From assembly GCA_942492625.1 (NCBI GenBank), contig CALOFM010000035.1:42426-106425 (forward strand): a stretch of DNA of 64,000 bases. The letters are read 5' to 3'. Positions 20,062-29,900 of the stretch are shown here, piece after piece; position 1 is the first letter of the stretch; the number at the start of each line of letters is the position of its first letter. Below the pieces are notes generated by a model, which saw only the letters and a list, made by a program, of their open reading frames with translations, was not told the origin of the DNA and searched no databases. This DNA comes from Thiosymbion sp942492625. GTDB taxonomy: Bacteria > Pseudomonadota > Gammaproteobacteria > Chromatiales > Chromatiaceae. The position numbers were made by a program, and so were the translations under genes.

Positions 20062-20601
20062 TTAGTACGGCTTTCTCCCTATCAGGTTACCAAAAGGGCG
20101 ATAGTGACAGACCCAAATCTGACCGTGATTCGAGCAGAAACTCCTGGCACAACCGATCTCGGTGGTATCTTGCCAAACTACTTGTGTGTAGTGGCCGCAA
20201 ACCTTCCCCTGTCGACAGGTATTCGTTCCGTGGTCATAGAACGCACGCTCTGCAGCCCAACTGGATACGACGTCATCTTCGCTCACCCGCTGGCGCTCGC
20301 GCCGTCCATCACTCCAGGTTTCAGGGCTTGCCCAATAGAGGTTCTCCCCAGGCCCGCCGTGCTTCAGAACACATCCGTTGTCCTGTGCCAGATGGCTTGC
20401 CCAATGTGATGCCGAGTTCGCCAGTGGCGCAGACCACCGCACGGGACCAACCTCAACGACGGCACGAACCTTGTTGTGCGCGCTCAGCATCCGTTCCGAG
20501 TCCACGTCCGACGTCTTGCCCTCGCTCGGCCCCATTCCCACGCTGACCGACACCAGGAACCAAACGCCCAGCTCAAAGCGCCTTTTCAATCGAGACTGCA
20601 T
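20062..20601 (-). CDS. Exported CAP/SCP-domain protein
   Basis: About 179 residues if translated from ATG 20601 (MQSRLKRRFELGVWF), which gives a normal signal peptide; GGTGA lies upstream. A GTG 33 bases further up would add 11 residues. The CAP signature CGHYTQVVWQDTTEIGCA and the terminal W-V-C-H-Y are clear, as are the pairs of His and Glu that line the CAP cavity (SAHNKVR, GENLYW). CAP proteins are secreted and of varied, mostly unknown function in bacteria. Confidence 0.88.
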   Translation of the reverse strand: MQSRLKRRFELGVWFLVSVSVGMGPSEGKTSDVDSERMLSAHNKVRAVVEVGPVRWSAPLANSASHWASHLAQDNGCVLKHGGPGENLYWASPETWSDGRRERQRVSEDDVVSSWAAERAFYDHGTNTCRQGKVCGHYTQVVWQDTTEIGCARSFCSNHGQIWVCHYRPFGNLIGRKPY

Positions 20602-21089
20602 TTTCAAGTCACCGTGTGTTTTGGTGGGGTTCACCTAGCGATGTTGGCCGAAGCGATAGAGATCCGCCTGGAGCGGCCCTAGGCGAATTGTGCACCCGGG
20701 TCGCGAGTCGCGGAGGGATATCCTATCGAACGTAAGGGAAACATGCACTAGACTGAGATTCTTTCGCAAACGCTGAAAAGAATCGGCCGGGCTGATATGT
20801 TTTGATATCCAACTATTGGCACAATGTTTCGTGGCACTCCTCTTCAATTCTCTTCAAAAACAATTTGTTGTTGAACCTGTGGGTATGTGGTCGAGAGGCC
20901 CGAGAGTGTGGTCAACCTGTGGGCCACGTCTCGCTTCAGCCGCTTGACGCGGTCCATAGGTTGTCCACACGTCTGTAGCTCGGGCCGCTCCGCAGGGATG
21001 CGGACTCGTCCACATATCCACCGGCTGGCGGCGGCCTGGCGGCAAACACATTGGCTCAGAGCACACACGCCAGATTGCGACGGTGCGCC
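20602..21089. other. Gap downstream of the IS110 remnant
   Basis: No gene recognised. The part at about 20870-21010 is rich in repeated short words such as GTGGTC, TTGTCCAC and CCTGTGGG, some in inverted orientation. It may be noncoding end sequence of the IS110-type element or of the group II intron fragment next to it. Confidence 0.35.
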
Positions 21090-21740
21090 TCAGCCGTGCT
21101 GCGGCGCCAGGTGCGGCATCTCTTGGCGCACGATGTCCCGGATGAAACCGGCGAGCTCGAGGGCGATGGCCACGCAAACCAGCTTGGTGTTCCTCCCCGT
21201 CCGGGTCAGTGTGCGATAGCGACCGCACAGGCGTGTCCGGCCTTCCAGGCGATCTTCTTGGCCGCCTCCGAGGCATTGGCCGCCTTGCCCTTGAGATGCT
21301 TGGTCTGACGCGCCGGAAAGCGATAGCTCCAGGCCGATTCGACCAGCATGCGCCGAGCATGGCCATTGCCTGTGAGCCTGATCGCCCCCTGGCGCCGGCG
21401 AGTGCCCGTGGAATGCTCGCTCGGCACCAACCCGAGAAAGCCCATCAATTGTTTCGGCACGTCGAAGCGGCTGATGTCCCCGAGCTCGGCAAGCAAGACG
21501 ATCGCGGAGAGCTTGTCGACCCCGCGTAAGGCGATCAAGGAGTCGACCACCGGGGCCAGAGACCACTCGGGCAGGGCGTGCATCAGATGCTCGGTGAGCT
21601 GCGCCACCCGCTGCCCGGCAGCACGCTCAGCGTCGATGTATTCCTCCAAGACGACCTGCTGCCGGGGGTCGTCCATCTTCAGCCCCGCCAGCCAGTTCTC
21701 GTGCGCCGGTGTCCAGCGCGCCTTCGTGGCACACGGTCGT
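21090..21740 (-). pseudogene. IS110-family transposase, 5'-truncated and frameshifted
   Basis: Encodes the C-terminal Transposase_20 half (ALRGVDKLSAIVLLAELGD, GFLGLVPSEHSTG, G-A-I-R-L-T-G-N-G-H-A-R-R). After AKKIAWKA near 21237 the frame must change to continue with RLCGRYRTLT and ELAGFIRDIVRQEMP, which ends at 21090. The N-terminal RuvC-like half is missing; at about 21740 the sequence switches to a reverse transcriptase fragment. The element is dead. Confidence 0.82.
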
Positions 21741-22071
21741 CCGCGCACCGGCACAGGTGCGCCGCCCCTTGGCAGCGCTCCTTGACGGTCTCCTCAAACC
21801 ATACGTCCAGGGCATGATGAAGATAGATGTTGGCGAGTATGGGTGAGCCGCTCCCGCCTTGCGGTGAGCCCTGCTCCGGGTAATTCACCGCGCCATCCGG
21901 CTCCAACATGCCGGCCTTTAACCATTTGCGTATGAGCCTCAGGAAGGCTTTGTCGTCTATCCGCAGAGCCAGCAGCTCGATCAGTTTCGCATGATCGATT
22001 TTCTCTAAAAAGCTGCGGATCTCCGCCTCTACCAGGTAGTGATAACGCCCGTTGGCACGGCGCACCCACAA
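21741..22071 (-). pseudogene. Group II intron reverse transcriptase/maturase fragment
   Basis: The minus strand reads ANGRYHYLVEAEIRSFLEKID, then L-L-A-L-R-I-D-D-K-A-F-L-R-L-I-R-K-W-L, then Q-G-S-P-Q-G-G-S and PILANIYLHHALD, the central RT blocks of LtrA-type proteins. The catalytic box that should read Y/F-A-D-D is C-A-D-D here, just before the join to the IS110 fragment. About 105 codons remain of some 420. Confidence 0.8.
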
Positions 22072-22654
22072 ACAGTCCGTTGCCGCATCCCCGAGCTGGT
22101 GTTCTTCTTATCGACTTACCGGCATCGTACAGCCGCCGTCGGACAGTTCAGGTTCTCGATACGCCGGTCTGACCTGTGTTGTCATCGCTCGTCAAAAGCC
22201 TTCACAATCGTTGGCGGGTTACCTTGTCGGAAAAACGGATTGAAAAAACCTGTTGTTGCTGATCCAAACAGCTCGTCGTGGAGAAGCTCGTGGGCAGCCT
22301 GTGCGGCAACCCGGGGGCAACCGAGGAGCGAGGTTGTCCATCGGGTTGTCCACAGCGCCGTCCATCAGCTTAGGCGAGGCGGCAAGAAGCGGGCAACTGC
22401 ACCGGCCGGACGTGAATGCTCTTTAGCCGGGCGCTTGGAGCGATGTGCACCGAAGTATCCTGGGCGCGCTTCGTCTACCGCTGAATCAGACTCGTCCCTT
22501 CTGATTCCTGGATTCCGACAAGCGCATGGCGATGCCGACCCGGCGCGGTACAAGGGCTTTGGAAAAAGGGCTGGCTTGTCGCCGACGGGTTGCTCTCGGC
22601 ATGCGGCGGGCGGCAACTCAGGTTGAGGCTGACTAAGCCCCCAATTGGAATACG
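22072..22654. other. Gap next to the group II intron fragment
   Basis: No gene recognised. Phrases such as GGTTGTCC and TTGTCCAC near 22330-22360 resemble those at 20870-21010 on the other side of the IS110/RT block, so both flanks may derive from the same mobile element. Confidence 0.3.
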
Positions 22655-22906
22655 CTACGCCCGAGCCCTGGTCCAAGCCATCCAATAGGGGAAGTCCTCG
22701 GCAGACCAGTTCGCCGCTCGCGGGTCGACTTCGGTACCGTCAGGGGTCAGAACCTTCAACCCCTTGTGACGGACGATGTCGGGATCCTTGCGCGCCTGCG
22801 GGATGATGTCCTTCACGAGAGCGCTGGCGACGCACAAACCGAACGGGTTGGTCTCTGCGATATGCTCGGTGACAAATATCCTCACGCGCCGCCGATAAGG
22901 ACTCAC
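22655..22906 (-). CDS. Small hypothetical protein
   Basis: An 83-residue frame with protein-like composition (FVTEHIAETNPFGLCVASAL, then K-D-I-I-P-Q-A-R-K-D-P and a Trp-rich end). Its GTG start lies six bases from the permease start on the other strand, so the two would be divergent with almost no promoter space. I do not recognise a family. It might be a real small gene or a chance frame. Confidence 0.35.
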   Translation of the reverse strand: MSPYRRRVRIFVTEHIAETNPFGLCVASALVKDIIPQARKDPDIVRHKGLKVLTPDGTEVDPRAANWSAEDFPYWMAWTRARA

Positions 22907-22912
22907 CGCGCC

Positions 22913-24205
22913 ATGCCCAAGCCTCGCCGCTTCATCGGCTACCGTACCGCTGTCTTGCTCGTCGTTGCTAACATGATCGGGACCGGGGTCTTCACGACAC
23001 TCGGCTTACAGGCGGCGGCCGTCCCGAACGGCGCCGCCTTGCTGCTGCTATGGGGTCTCGGCGCCCTGGTGGCCCTTTGCGGCGCCCTGTCTTACGCTGA
23101 GCTTGCCGCGTCCGTTCCTCGCTCCGGCGGCGAGTACCATTTTCTGTCGCGGATCTACCATCCGGCGCTGGGGCGGCTCGCAGGTCTCGTCTCCGTCGTC
23201 GTGGGGTTCGCCGCCCCGGTGGCCCTGGCCGCAATGGCCCTGGGCCGTTACGCTGGAATCTTCCTGCCCGTCGACCCCTTGTGGATCGCCGTTTCCGTCA
23301 TTGTGGTCATCACCGCCCTGCACGCCGTGGAGGTAGAGCTCGGCCGAGTCTTCCAGGTGATTGCTACCCTGGTGAAGGTCGCAGTGATCGTCCTGTTTGC
23401 CGCCGCCGCCATCGCGCACGGGACGGTTCCCGGGAGTCTCTCACCCCTGCCGACTGCCGATACGCCGGCGTGGGTGTTCAGCGCCCCCTTCGGCCTCTCT
23501 CTGATCTACGTCTCCTACGCTTATGCAGGTTGGAATGCCGCGGCCTATGTGGTGGACGAGGTCAGCGAGCCAGAGAAGACAGTCCCGCGGGCGCTGATCC
23601 ACGGGACACTCGCGGTGGCGGTGATCTACCTGTTGCTCAACCTGGCCTTCCTGCACACCATCAGCCTGGACGCACTGGCCGGCGCCGTCGAAGTCGGTGC
23701 GCTCTCCGCGCGCAACGTCTTCGGTGATACGGGAGGCCGATGGTTTAGCCTGGCGCTCAGCCTGCTGCTCGTCTCCACGATCAGCGCCATGGTGCTCGCG
23801 GGGCCGCGCGTGCTGCAAACCATGGGCGAAGATATCCCTGCGCTGCGCGGCCTTAGCGCCTGCAACCATCGCGGCGCCCCGACCCGTGCGATCCTGCTCC
23901 AACAGGGGCTGGCCCTGGCTTTCGTTCTCACAAACTCCTTCGAAGGCGTGCTGACGTTTGCCGGTTTTACTCTTGCCCTGTTCTCCTGCCTCGCGGTCGC
24001 GGGCGTTTATCGGTTGCGCGCCCGCGAACCGGCGCTCGCCCGGCCGTTTCGCATGCCCCTGTACCCGCTGCCGCCCTTGCTGTTCCTCCTGGTGAACGGG
24101 CTGGCTCTTCTGGCGGTGATCTGGGAGAGACCACAGACGGCTCTCGCCGTTCTGGCGCTCCTGGTCCTGGGATGCCTGTTGTTGAATCCGAACGAGAGGC
24201 ATTGA
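22913..24205 (+). CDS. APC-superfamily amino acid permease
   Basis: A 430-residue membrane protein with about 12 hydrophobic segments. It starts RFIGYRTAVLLVVANMIGTGVF, where the G-x-G-V-F in helix 1 is the APC substrate motif, and has LSYAELAASVPRSGGEYHF as conserved helix 2 to loop. The ATG at 22913 is preceded by AAGGA; upstream in-frame codons are not permease-like. It converges on alanine dehydrogenase with a six-base gap, which fits a role in alanine or small neutral amino acid uptake, but specificity cannot be read from the sequence. Confidence 0.9.
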   Translation: MPKPRRFIGYRTAVLLVVANMIGTGVFTTLGLQAAAVPNGAALLLLWGLGALVALCGALSYAELAASVPRSGGEYHFLSRIYHPALGRLAGLVSVVVGFAAPVALAAMALGRYAGIFLPVDPLWIAVSVIVVITALHAVEVELGRVFQVIATLVKVAVIVLFAAAAIAHGTVPGSLSPLPTADTPAWVFSAPFGLSLIYVSYAYAGWNAAAYVVDEVSEPEKTVPRALIHGTLAVAVIYLLLNLAFLHTISLDALAGAVEVGALSARNVFGDTGGRWFSLALSLLLVSTISAMVLAGPRVLQTMGEDIPALRGLSACNHRGAPTRAILLQQGLALAFVLTNSFEGVLTFAGFTLALFSCLAVAGVYRLRAREPALARPFRMPLYPLPPLLFLLVNGLALLAVIWERPQTALAVLALLVLGCLLLNPNERH

Positions 24206-24211
24206 GCTTCG

Positions 24212-25330
24212 CTACGCGCCGATCGCCTCAAGCGCCGGAACGTAGTCACGGCCCTGAGCCTCGGCCACCGGCCGCTCGGTCAGCATGCCGCGATGGATGT
24301 TCAACCCGTCGATCAAGTGCGGATCCTCCCGCAATGCCGTCACCACCCCCTTTCTTGCCATGTCGATGACGAACGGCAAGGTCGCGTTGTTCAGCGCGAA
24401 GGTGGACGTACGCGGGACAACGCCGGGCATGTTAGTCACGCAATAGTGGACCACGCCTTCGTCGACAAAGGTCGGCGCATCGTGGGTCGTCGGTCTCGAG
24501 CTCTCGAAACACCCACCCTGGTCGATCGCCACATCCACCAGCACCGACCCGGGCTTGAGAAGTCTCAATTCGGAGCGCGTAACCACCTTGGGCGTTGCCG
24601 CGCCAGGCACCAGAACCGCGCCGATGACGAGATCGGCATTCGGCAAGTGACGGTTGATGGCATCAGCGCTCGCGTACACGGTGGAGACCCGCGATTCGAA
24701 ATGGGCATCCAGACGTCTCAGCACCGCAGCGGAGCGATCGATGACAACCACCCGCGCACCCAGTCCCACTGCCATCTGGCAGGCGTTGAATCCAACTGTA
24801 CCGCCACCGAGGATGAGCACCTTGGCCGGCTCGACCCCGGGAATTCCGCCGAGCAGAATACCCGAGCCTCCCGCCATCTTCTCGAGCCCCCTGGCGCCGG
24901 CCTGAATGGCGAGACGTCCGGCCACCTCCGACATGGGTGCGAGCAGGGGTAGCCTGCCCCGGGCGTCAGACACGGTTTCATAGGCGATGCAGGTTGCGCC
25001 GCTGGCAAGAAGGTCCGCCGTCTGATCCGGGTCCGGGGCCAAATGCAGATACGCGAACAGCGTATGTTCGGGGCGGAGCCAGGTCCGTTCTTCAGGCTGG
25101 GGCTCCTTGACCTTGACGATGAGCTCGGCCGAGTCGAACACCCCTTTGGCCTGATCGACGATACGTGCACCCGCCGCTGCGTAATCTTCATCGGAAAACC
25201 CGATCCCCGCGCCGGCCTGATGTTCGACCAAAACCTCATGGCCGCGCTTGCTCAGTTCCCGAACAAGCCCGGGAACCATGCCAACGCGATATTCCTGATT
25301 CTTTGTTTCCTTCGGTACACCGATACGCAT
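24212..25330 (-). CDS. ald: Alanine dehydrogenase
   Basis: A 372-residue NAD-dependent enzyme (typical 370-375). It begins MRIGVPKETKNQEYRVG, has the catalytic-site segments E-H-T-L-F-A-Y-L-H-L-A, the NAD fold LILGGGTVGFNA and the C-terminal VVPRTSTFALNNATLPF. It interconverts alanine with pyruvate and ammonia. All motifs are intact. It is transcribed toward the permease and away from the archease-like gene. Confidence 0.95.
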   Translation of the reverse strand: MRIGVPKETKNQEYRVGMVPGLVRELSKRGHEVLVEHQAGAGIGFSDEDYAAAGARIVDQAKGVFDSAELIVKVKEPQPEERTWLRPEHTLFAYLHLAPDPDQTADLLASGATCIAYETVSDARGRLPLLAPMSEVAGRLAIQAGARGLEKMAGGSGILLGGIPGVEPAKVLILGGGTVGFNACQMAVGLGARVVVIDRSAAVLRRLDAHFESRVSTVYASADAINRHLPNADLVIGAVLVPGAATPKVVTRSELRLLKPGSVLVDVAIDQGGCFESSRPTTHDAPTFVDEGVVHYCVTNMPGVVPRTSTFALNNATLPFVIDMARKGVVTALREDPHLIDGLNIHRGMLTERPVAEAQGRDYVPALEAIGA

Positions 25331-25436
25331 CGCTACCTCCGGTGATCGGTCTGCAAACGCGGCACACTCCTCATAGCACGGTCTCCCGGTCGTTCCCGGA
25401 ATGCGGAAACCGGAATTGCTCTAGAATCCGAAGTCC

Positions 25437-25784
25437 ATGGCCGAGAAAACAGAGACCGCGCTTTGCCCGGGGCGTAAACCCGCATGGGACCATTTTGTAC
25501 ACGGCGCGGACATCGGTGTCGAAGGCCGCGGTCCCACCCGGGCATCTTCCTTCAAGCAGGCAGCACTGGCACTCACGGCCTGGCTCGGTTGCACCAAGCG
25601 CTCGGAGCTGCGCGGTGATCTGCGCTGCCACACGGTCGCCACCGACGGCCACGGCACGGTGGAAGAAATGGCCCGGGCTGCGCTCGAGCAAGGTCAGGCT
25701 CGCTGCGGCTGGTTGGAGGCCAGGGACGTGCTCAATACACGCCCGCTCGATGAGCTGCTTCTTCTCCTGCGCAAATCCATGTGA
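25437..25784 (+). CDS. Archease-like protein, divergent or degraded C-terminus
   Basis: A 115-residue product. Residues 16-50 read WDHFVHGADIGVEGRG, P-T-R-A-S-S-F-K-Q-A-A-L-A-L-T-A, the highly conserved archease N-terminus including the metal Asp. The rest does not match the family well and is about 25-30 residues short; the usual W-L-N-x-L-V-Y segment is not found. Archease activates the RNA ligase RtcB, which is the next gene, convergently arranged 46 bases away. Either the gene has been rearranged after about codon 52 or it is a divergent variant. Confidence 0.6.
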   Translation: MAEKTETALCPGRKPAWDHFVHGADIGVEGRGPTRASSFKQAALALTAWLGCTKRSELRGDLRCHTVATDGHGTVEEMARAALEQGQARCGWLEARDVLNTRPLDELLLLLRKSM

Positions 25785-25830
25785 CAGCGCGCATCCGCCG
25801 CTCTTGCACTGTTGTCAGGCGCACCGGCCG

Positions 25831-27261
25831 TTACCCTTTTACGCACAATAGCGGCTCCAGCCGCGCCACCTTGCGGGCGAGACCGGCCGTATCCGCCGCC
25901 GATACCACCGCGTCCACGTCCTTGTAAGCCCCTGGCGCCTCCTCCGCCACGCCGCGCAGGCTGGGGCTGCGGATCAAAATGCCGCGGCGGGACAAGTCGT
26001 CGATCACGGAGCGTCCGTTCCACTGGCGTTTGGCCGCGTGCCGGCTCATCGCCCGACCAGCGCCGTGGCAGGCGGAGCTGAAGGCCTGCGCTTCGCTTTC
26101 CTTGGTGCCGGCGAGCACATAGGACGCGGTGCCCATGGTGCCCCCGATGAGCACCGGTTGACCGGCGGCGCGCAGGGGCTCGGGCACGGCGCTATGACCG
26201 GGTCCAAAAGCGCGGGTCGCCCCCTTACGGTGGACGAACAGGCGCCGCATGCTTCCGTCCACCTCGTGCTCCTCTACTTTGCAGGTGTTGTGGGAAACGT
26301 CGTAGAGGAGCTCGATTCGGGCCCGGGGCAGGACTTCGGCGAACGCCTGCCGCGTCAGATGGGTGAGGATCTGGCGGTTGGCGAGCGCGCAGTTGATGCC
26401 GGCGCGCATGGCCCCCAGGTAGCTTTGCCCGACCGGGGAGTCGATGGGCGCGCAGGCAAGCTCCCGGTCCGGCAACCGGATGCCGTAGGTGCCGGCGGCG
26501 AGGAGCATGCGCTTGAGGAACTCGGTGCCGATCTGGTGGCCGAGACCGCGTGAGCCGCAGTGGATACTGACCACCACGTCGTTCTCGGCAAGGCCGTAGA
26601 TGCGCGCGATCGCCGCGTCATAGATGGCGGTCACCGCCTGCACCTCCAGGTAGTGGTTGCCCGAACCCAGGGTGCCCATCTCGTTCTGCTGGCGCTTTTT
26701 CGCCTTGTCCGAGACATGGGAGGGATCGGCACCGCTCATCCGGCCCTGCTCCTCGATGCGGGAAAGGTCGCGTTCCTCCCCGTAACCTTGCGTCACGGCC
26801 CAGCGAGCGCCATCGACGAGCATCCGGTCCAACTCACGCAGCGAGAGGTGAATGTAACCGGTGCTGCCGAGGCCGGCGGGAATGTAGCGAAAAAGCATGT
26901 CGGCCAGGGCCTTCTGTGCAGACATCACCTCTTCCCTGCTCAGGCCCGTGTGCAGGGTGCGGACCCCGCATGAGATGTCGAAGCCCACGCCTCCGGCCGA
27001 GACCACGCCGCCTTCCGCCGGGTCGAAGGCGGCCACACCGCCGATGGGAAACCCGTAGCCCCAGTGGGCGTCAGGCATGGCATAGGAGGCGCTGACGATG
27101 CCGGGTAGACGGGCCACATTGGCGGCCTGCTCGCGGACCTTGTCGTCCATATCCCGAATCAGTCCTTCGTCGGCAAAGATGACCGCGGGCACACCCATGC
27201 CGTCCCGGGCTGGGACGCGCCAGGCGGTGTCCGTGATGCGCTCCAGGCGATTAATATCCAA
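25831..27261 (-). CDS. rtcB: RNA-splicing ligase RtcB
   Basis: A 476-residue GTP-dependent RNA ligase joining 2',3'-cyclic-phosphate or 3'-phosphate ends to 5'-OH ends. Metal and guanylylation motifs are present: MPDAHWGYGFPIGGVAA, GGVGFDISCGVR, LGSGNHYLE, V-S-I-H-C-G-S-R-G-L-G-H, YDVSHN and the late C-H-G-A-G-R-x-x-S-R (guanylylated His). The start is TTG 27261 behind GAGGAGG on the minus strand. The frame is complete. In bacteria RtcB acts in RNA repair or tRNA healing. Confidence 0.95.
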   Translation of the reverse strand: MDINRLERITDTAWRVPARDGMGVPAVIFADEGLIRDMDDKVREQAANVARLPGIVSASYAMPDAHWGYGFPIGGVAAFDPAEGGVVSAGGVGFDISCGVRTLHTGLSREEVMSAQKALADMLFRYIPAGLGSTGYIHLSLRELDRMLVDGARWAVTQGYGEERDLSRIEEQGRMSGADPSHVSDKAKKRQQNEMGTLGSGNHYLEVQAVTAIYDAAIARIYGLAENDVVVSIHCGSRGLGHQIGTEFLKRMLLAAGTYGIRLPDRELACAPIDSPVGQSYLGAMRAGINCALANRQILTHLTRQAFAEVLPRARIELLYDVSHNTCKVEEHEVDGSMRRLFVHRKGATRAFGPGHSAVPEPLRAAGQPVLIGGTMGTASYVLAGTKESEAQAFSSACHGAGRAMSRHAAKRQWNGRSVIDDLSRRGILIRSPSLRGVAEEAPGAYKDVDAVVSAADTAGLARKVARLEPLLCVKG

Positions 27262-27375
27262 CGCGGGACCTCCTCACGGGTTTCGTGTCAGCGCTGAAAT
27301 TATTTCACAGATCTTCCGGAATGAAACCGGACGTTCTCGTAATTGTCTCTCGGCGGCCTCATCAAGTCTCCGGAT

Positions 27376-29641
27376 TTATGCCGTTACTCCGATCCGTGGC
27401 CGGAACCGTCGCAGCCGCAGGCTGTTGGACACCACGAACAGGCTGGAGACGCTCATGGCAGCGGCTGCGAGCATCGGGTTCAGGAGCCATCCCGTCAACG
27501 GGTAGAACAACCCTGCGGCCAGAGGGATCAGGGCAACGTTGTAAGCGTAGGCCCAAAAGAAGTTCAGGCGGATAGTCTTGAGCGTTTGCCGAGCCAAGGC
27601 AATGGCGTTGGCGGCAGCGGTCAGCTCTGCGGACATGAGGATCACCTCTCCTGCCTCCACCGCGATGTCCGTGCCGGTGCCGATAGCGATACCGACATCC
27701 GCCTGTGCCAGGGCCGGAGCGTCGTTGATGCCGTCTCCGACGAATGCGACCCGCGCGCCGGCTTCCTGCAACCGCTTGACCTCCGCCGCCTTGGCGTCCG
27801 GAAGCACCTCGGCCACGACTCGGTCGATGCCCACCGCTCGGGCGACGGCCTCCGCCGTTCGGCGATTGTCGCCCGTCAGCATGATCGTTTTCAGGTCCAG
27901 GGCATACATGGCCGCCAGTGCCGCCTTGCTGCTCTCCTTGGGCGGGTCCTCGACGGAGACGAGTGCGACGAGCTTCCCGTCGACCGCGGAAAGCACGGGG
28001 GTCCCACCTTGCGTGGCCAAGCGCTCGATTCGCTCCAACGCGGCAGAGATGTCTATCCCCAGCTTCTCCATGAAGCGAGCGGAGCCGGCTGCGACCAGGG
28101 TCCCGCCGACAAGGGCCTGAATGCCGTAGCCGGGGATGGCCTTCACCTCTTGCGCGTTAGGGATGTCAAGTCCTCGGTCCGTCGCAGCCTGTACGATGGC
28201 GCCCGCGATCGGGTGCTCGCTGTAGCGCTCCACCGCCGCGACCAGCGCCAGGGCTTGATCCTCGGCAACTCCAAAGACCTCGAGCTCGGTCAGTGCAGGC
28301 TTGCCCCGGGTGATGGTTCCTGTCTTGTCGAGCACCAGGGTATCCACGCGCGCCAGGACCTCCAGCGCGGGTCCACGCCGGAACAGTGTCCCCATGGCGG
28401 CGCCGCGCCCGGTTGCCACCATAACGGCCGTCGGCGTAGCAAGGCCCATCGCACAGGGGCAAGCGATCAACAGGACACTCACGGCGGCGACGAAGGCGAA
28501 GCTGAGCGCCGGATCCGGCCCGAACAGGAGCCAGCCCCCGAATGTGATCAAGGCTACGACCATGACAATGGGAACGAACACGGCGGCGATGCGATCGGCC
28601 AGCTGCTGAATCGGCGGCTTTCCGGCCTGCGCCTCCTCGACCATGCGAATGATCCGGGCCAGCACGGTGTCGGCCCCCACTCGGCTTGCCCGATAACGGA
28701 AGGCCCCTGTCTGGTTGACCGTGCCCCCGACGACCTCGTCGCCGCCATGCTTGCCGACGGGGATTGGCTCGCCGCTGATCATGGACTCGTCCACGTAGCT
28801 GGAGCCGTCGACCAGAATGCCGTCCACCGGAATGCGCTCGCCGGGGCGGACCAGGACGATGTCTCCCGGCACCATGGCCTCCACCGGGATTTCTATTTCA
28901 CCATCGTCCCGAACGATCCTTGCTTCCTTCGGCTGCAGGCGCACCAGGTGGCGGATGGCTTCGGAGGTACGTCCCTTGGCGAGGGACTCCAGGTAGCGGC
29001 CGAGCAGGATCAGGGTCACGATGACCGCCGCGGCCTCGAAATAGATATTGGCCGTCCCTTTCGGAAACAGCCCCGGCAGAATCAGAACTAACAGAGAATA
29101 GAGATAGGCCGCCCCGCTGCCGATCATGACCAGGCTGTTCATTCCGGGCGCGAGATGGCGAAGCTCCGCCCAACCTTGAACCAGGAAACGCCGCCCAGCC
29201 CACAGCAGCACCGGGGTAGCGAGCAGGAGGCTCCAGCCAGTGCCAGACGGGCATCGGCAACAGGCTGTTCATCAGGGTTTCGGCGCCCGGAAGAAATAGG
29301 GGGAGAAACATGGGCGTCATGCTGATCAAGACCAGCGGCGCAGTCAGGACTGCGGCGAGCATGAGGTCCCGTTTCAGCAGTGCGAGCGCTCTTTCCTGGC
29401 GCTCCTTTCCTGCATCGGGCGCCTCCTCACCTACCTCAGCCTCATACCCGGCTTCGCCGATAGCTTGAGCGATGCGCTCTCGGCTGAGCGTATCCGGGAG
29501 ATACTCCACCCTGGCGGACTCGGTGCTCAGGTCGACCGTCGCTTTGATCACGCCGGGAAGGGCCTCGATGGCCCGCTCCACCCTCGCCACGCACGAGGCG
29601 CAGGTCATTCCACCGACGCCGATGCGCAGCTGCCGAGTCAT
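27376..29641 (-). pseudogene. copA: Copper-translocating P-type ATPase, one-base insertion
   Basis: The N-terminal part (from ATG 29641) has a heavy-metal-associated domain with GMTCASC at residues 11-17 and the first membrane helices. At about 29232 the frame shifts: removing one C from the run GAGCCTCC restores WHWLELLLATPVLLWAGRRF and joins the rest. The remainder has all P1B features: CPC in the ion-binding helix, DKTGT, Y-S-E-H-P-I, GDGINDA, and GMNSLVMIG. The repaired protein would be about 754 residues and export Cu(I) from the cytoplasm. It is the last gene of a minus-strand metal cluster. Confidence 0.88.
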
Positions 29642-29696
29642 TTCGGACGATTCCCCGGGTCCAGCATTGGGATTCCGTGCTGGAGGACTTCGTTGC

Positions 29697-29900
29697 TCAT
29701 GCCTTCAAGCTGGCCTGGTAGCCCGCTTGCTTGACCGCCGCAATCAGCTCCTCGGTCGACGCATTACCCTCGACCAGGGCATTTCCGGGATCGAGCGCCA
29801 CCTTCGGTGTTCCTTCGACGCCGTTCACCGCGGACAATGCCTCGGTGACGGCCTTCACGCAATGCATGCAGGTCATGCCATCGATGTTCAACCTAATCAT
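29697..29900 (-). CDS. copZ: Copper chaperone (CopZ-like HMA protein)
   Basis: A 67-residue heavy-metal-associated domain with GMTCMHC at residues 8-14, whose two Cys bind Cu(I). It would deliver copper to CopA. Its ATG lies inside the end of the upstream MerR-type gene (8-base overlap), so the two are translationally coupled; copA follows 55 bases later. Confidence 0.92.
   Translation of the reverse strand: MIRLNIDGMTCMHCVKAVTEALSAVNGVEGTPKVALDPGNALVEGNASTEELIAAVKQAGYQASLKA

Noticed and set aside
27343..29091. Long plus-strand frame of more than 500 codons opposite copA
   Set aside because: All CopA motifs are on the minus strand; the plus product is low-complexity His/Asp/Gly-rich sequence without recognisable domains.
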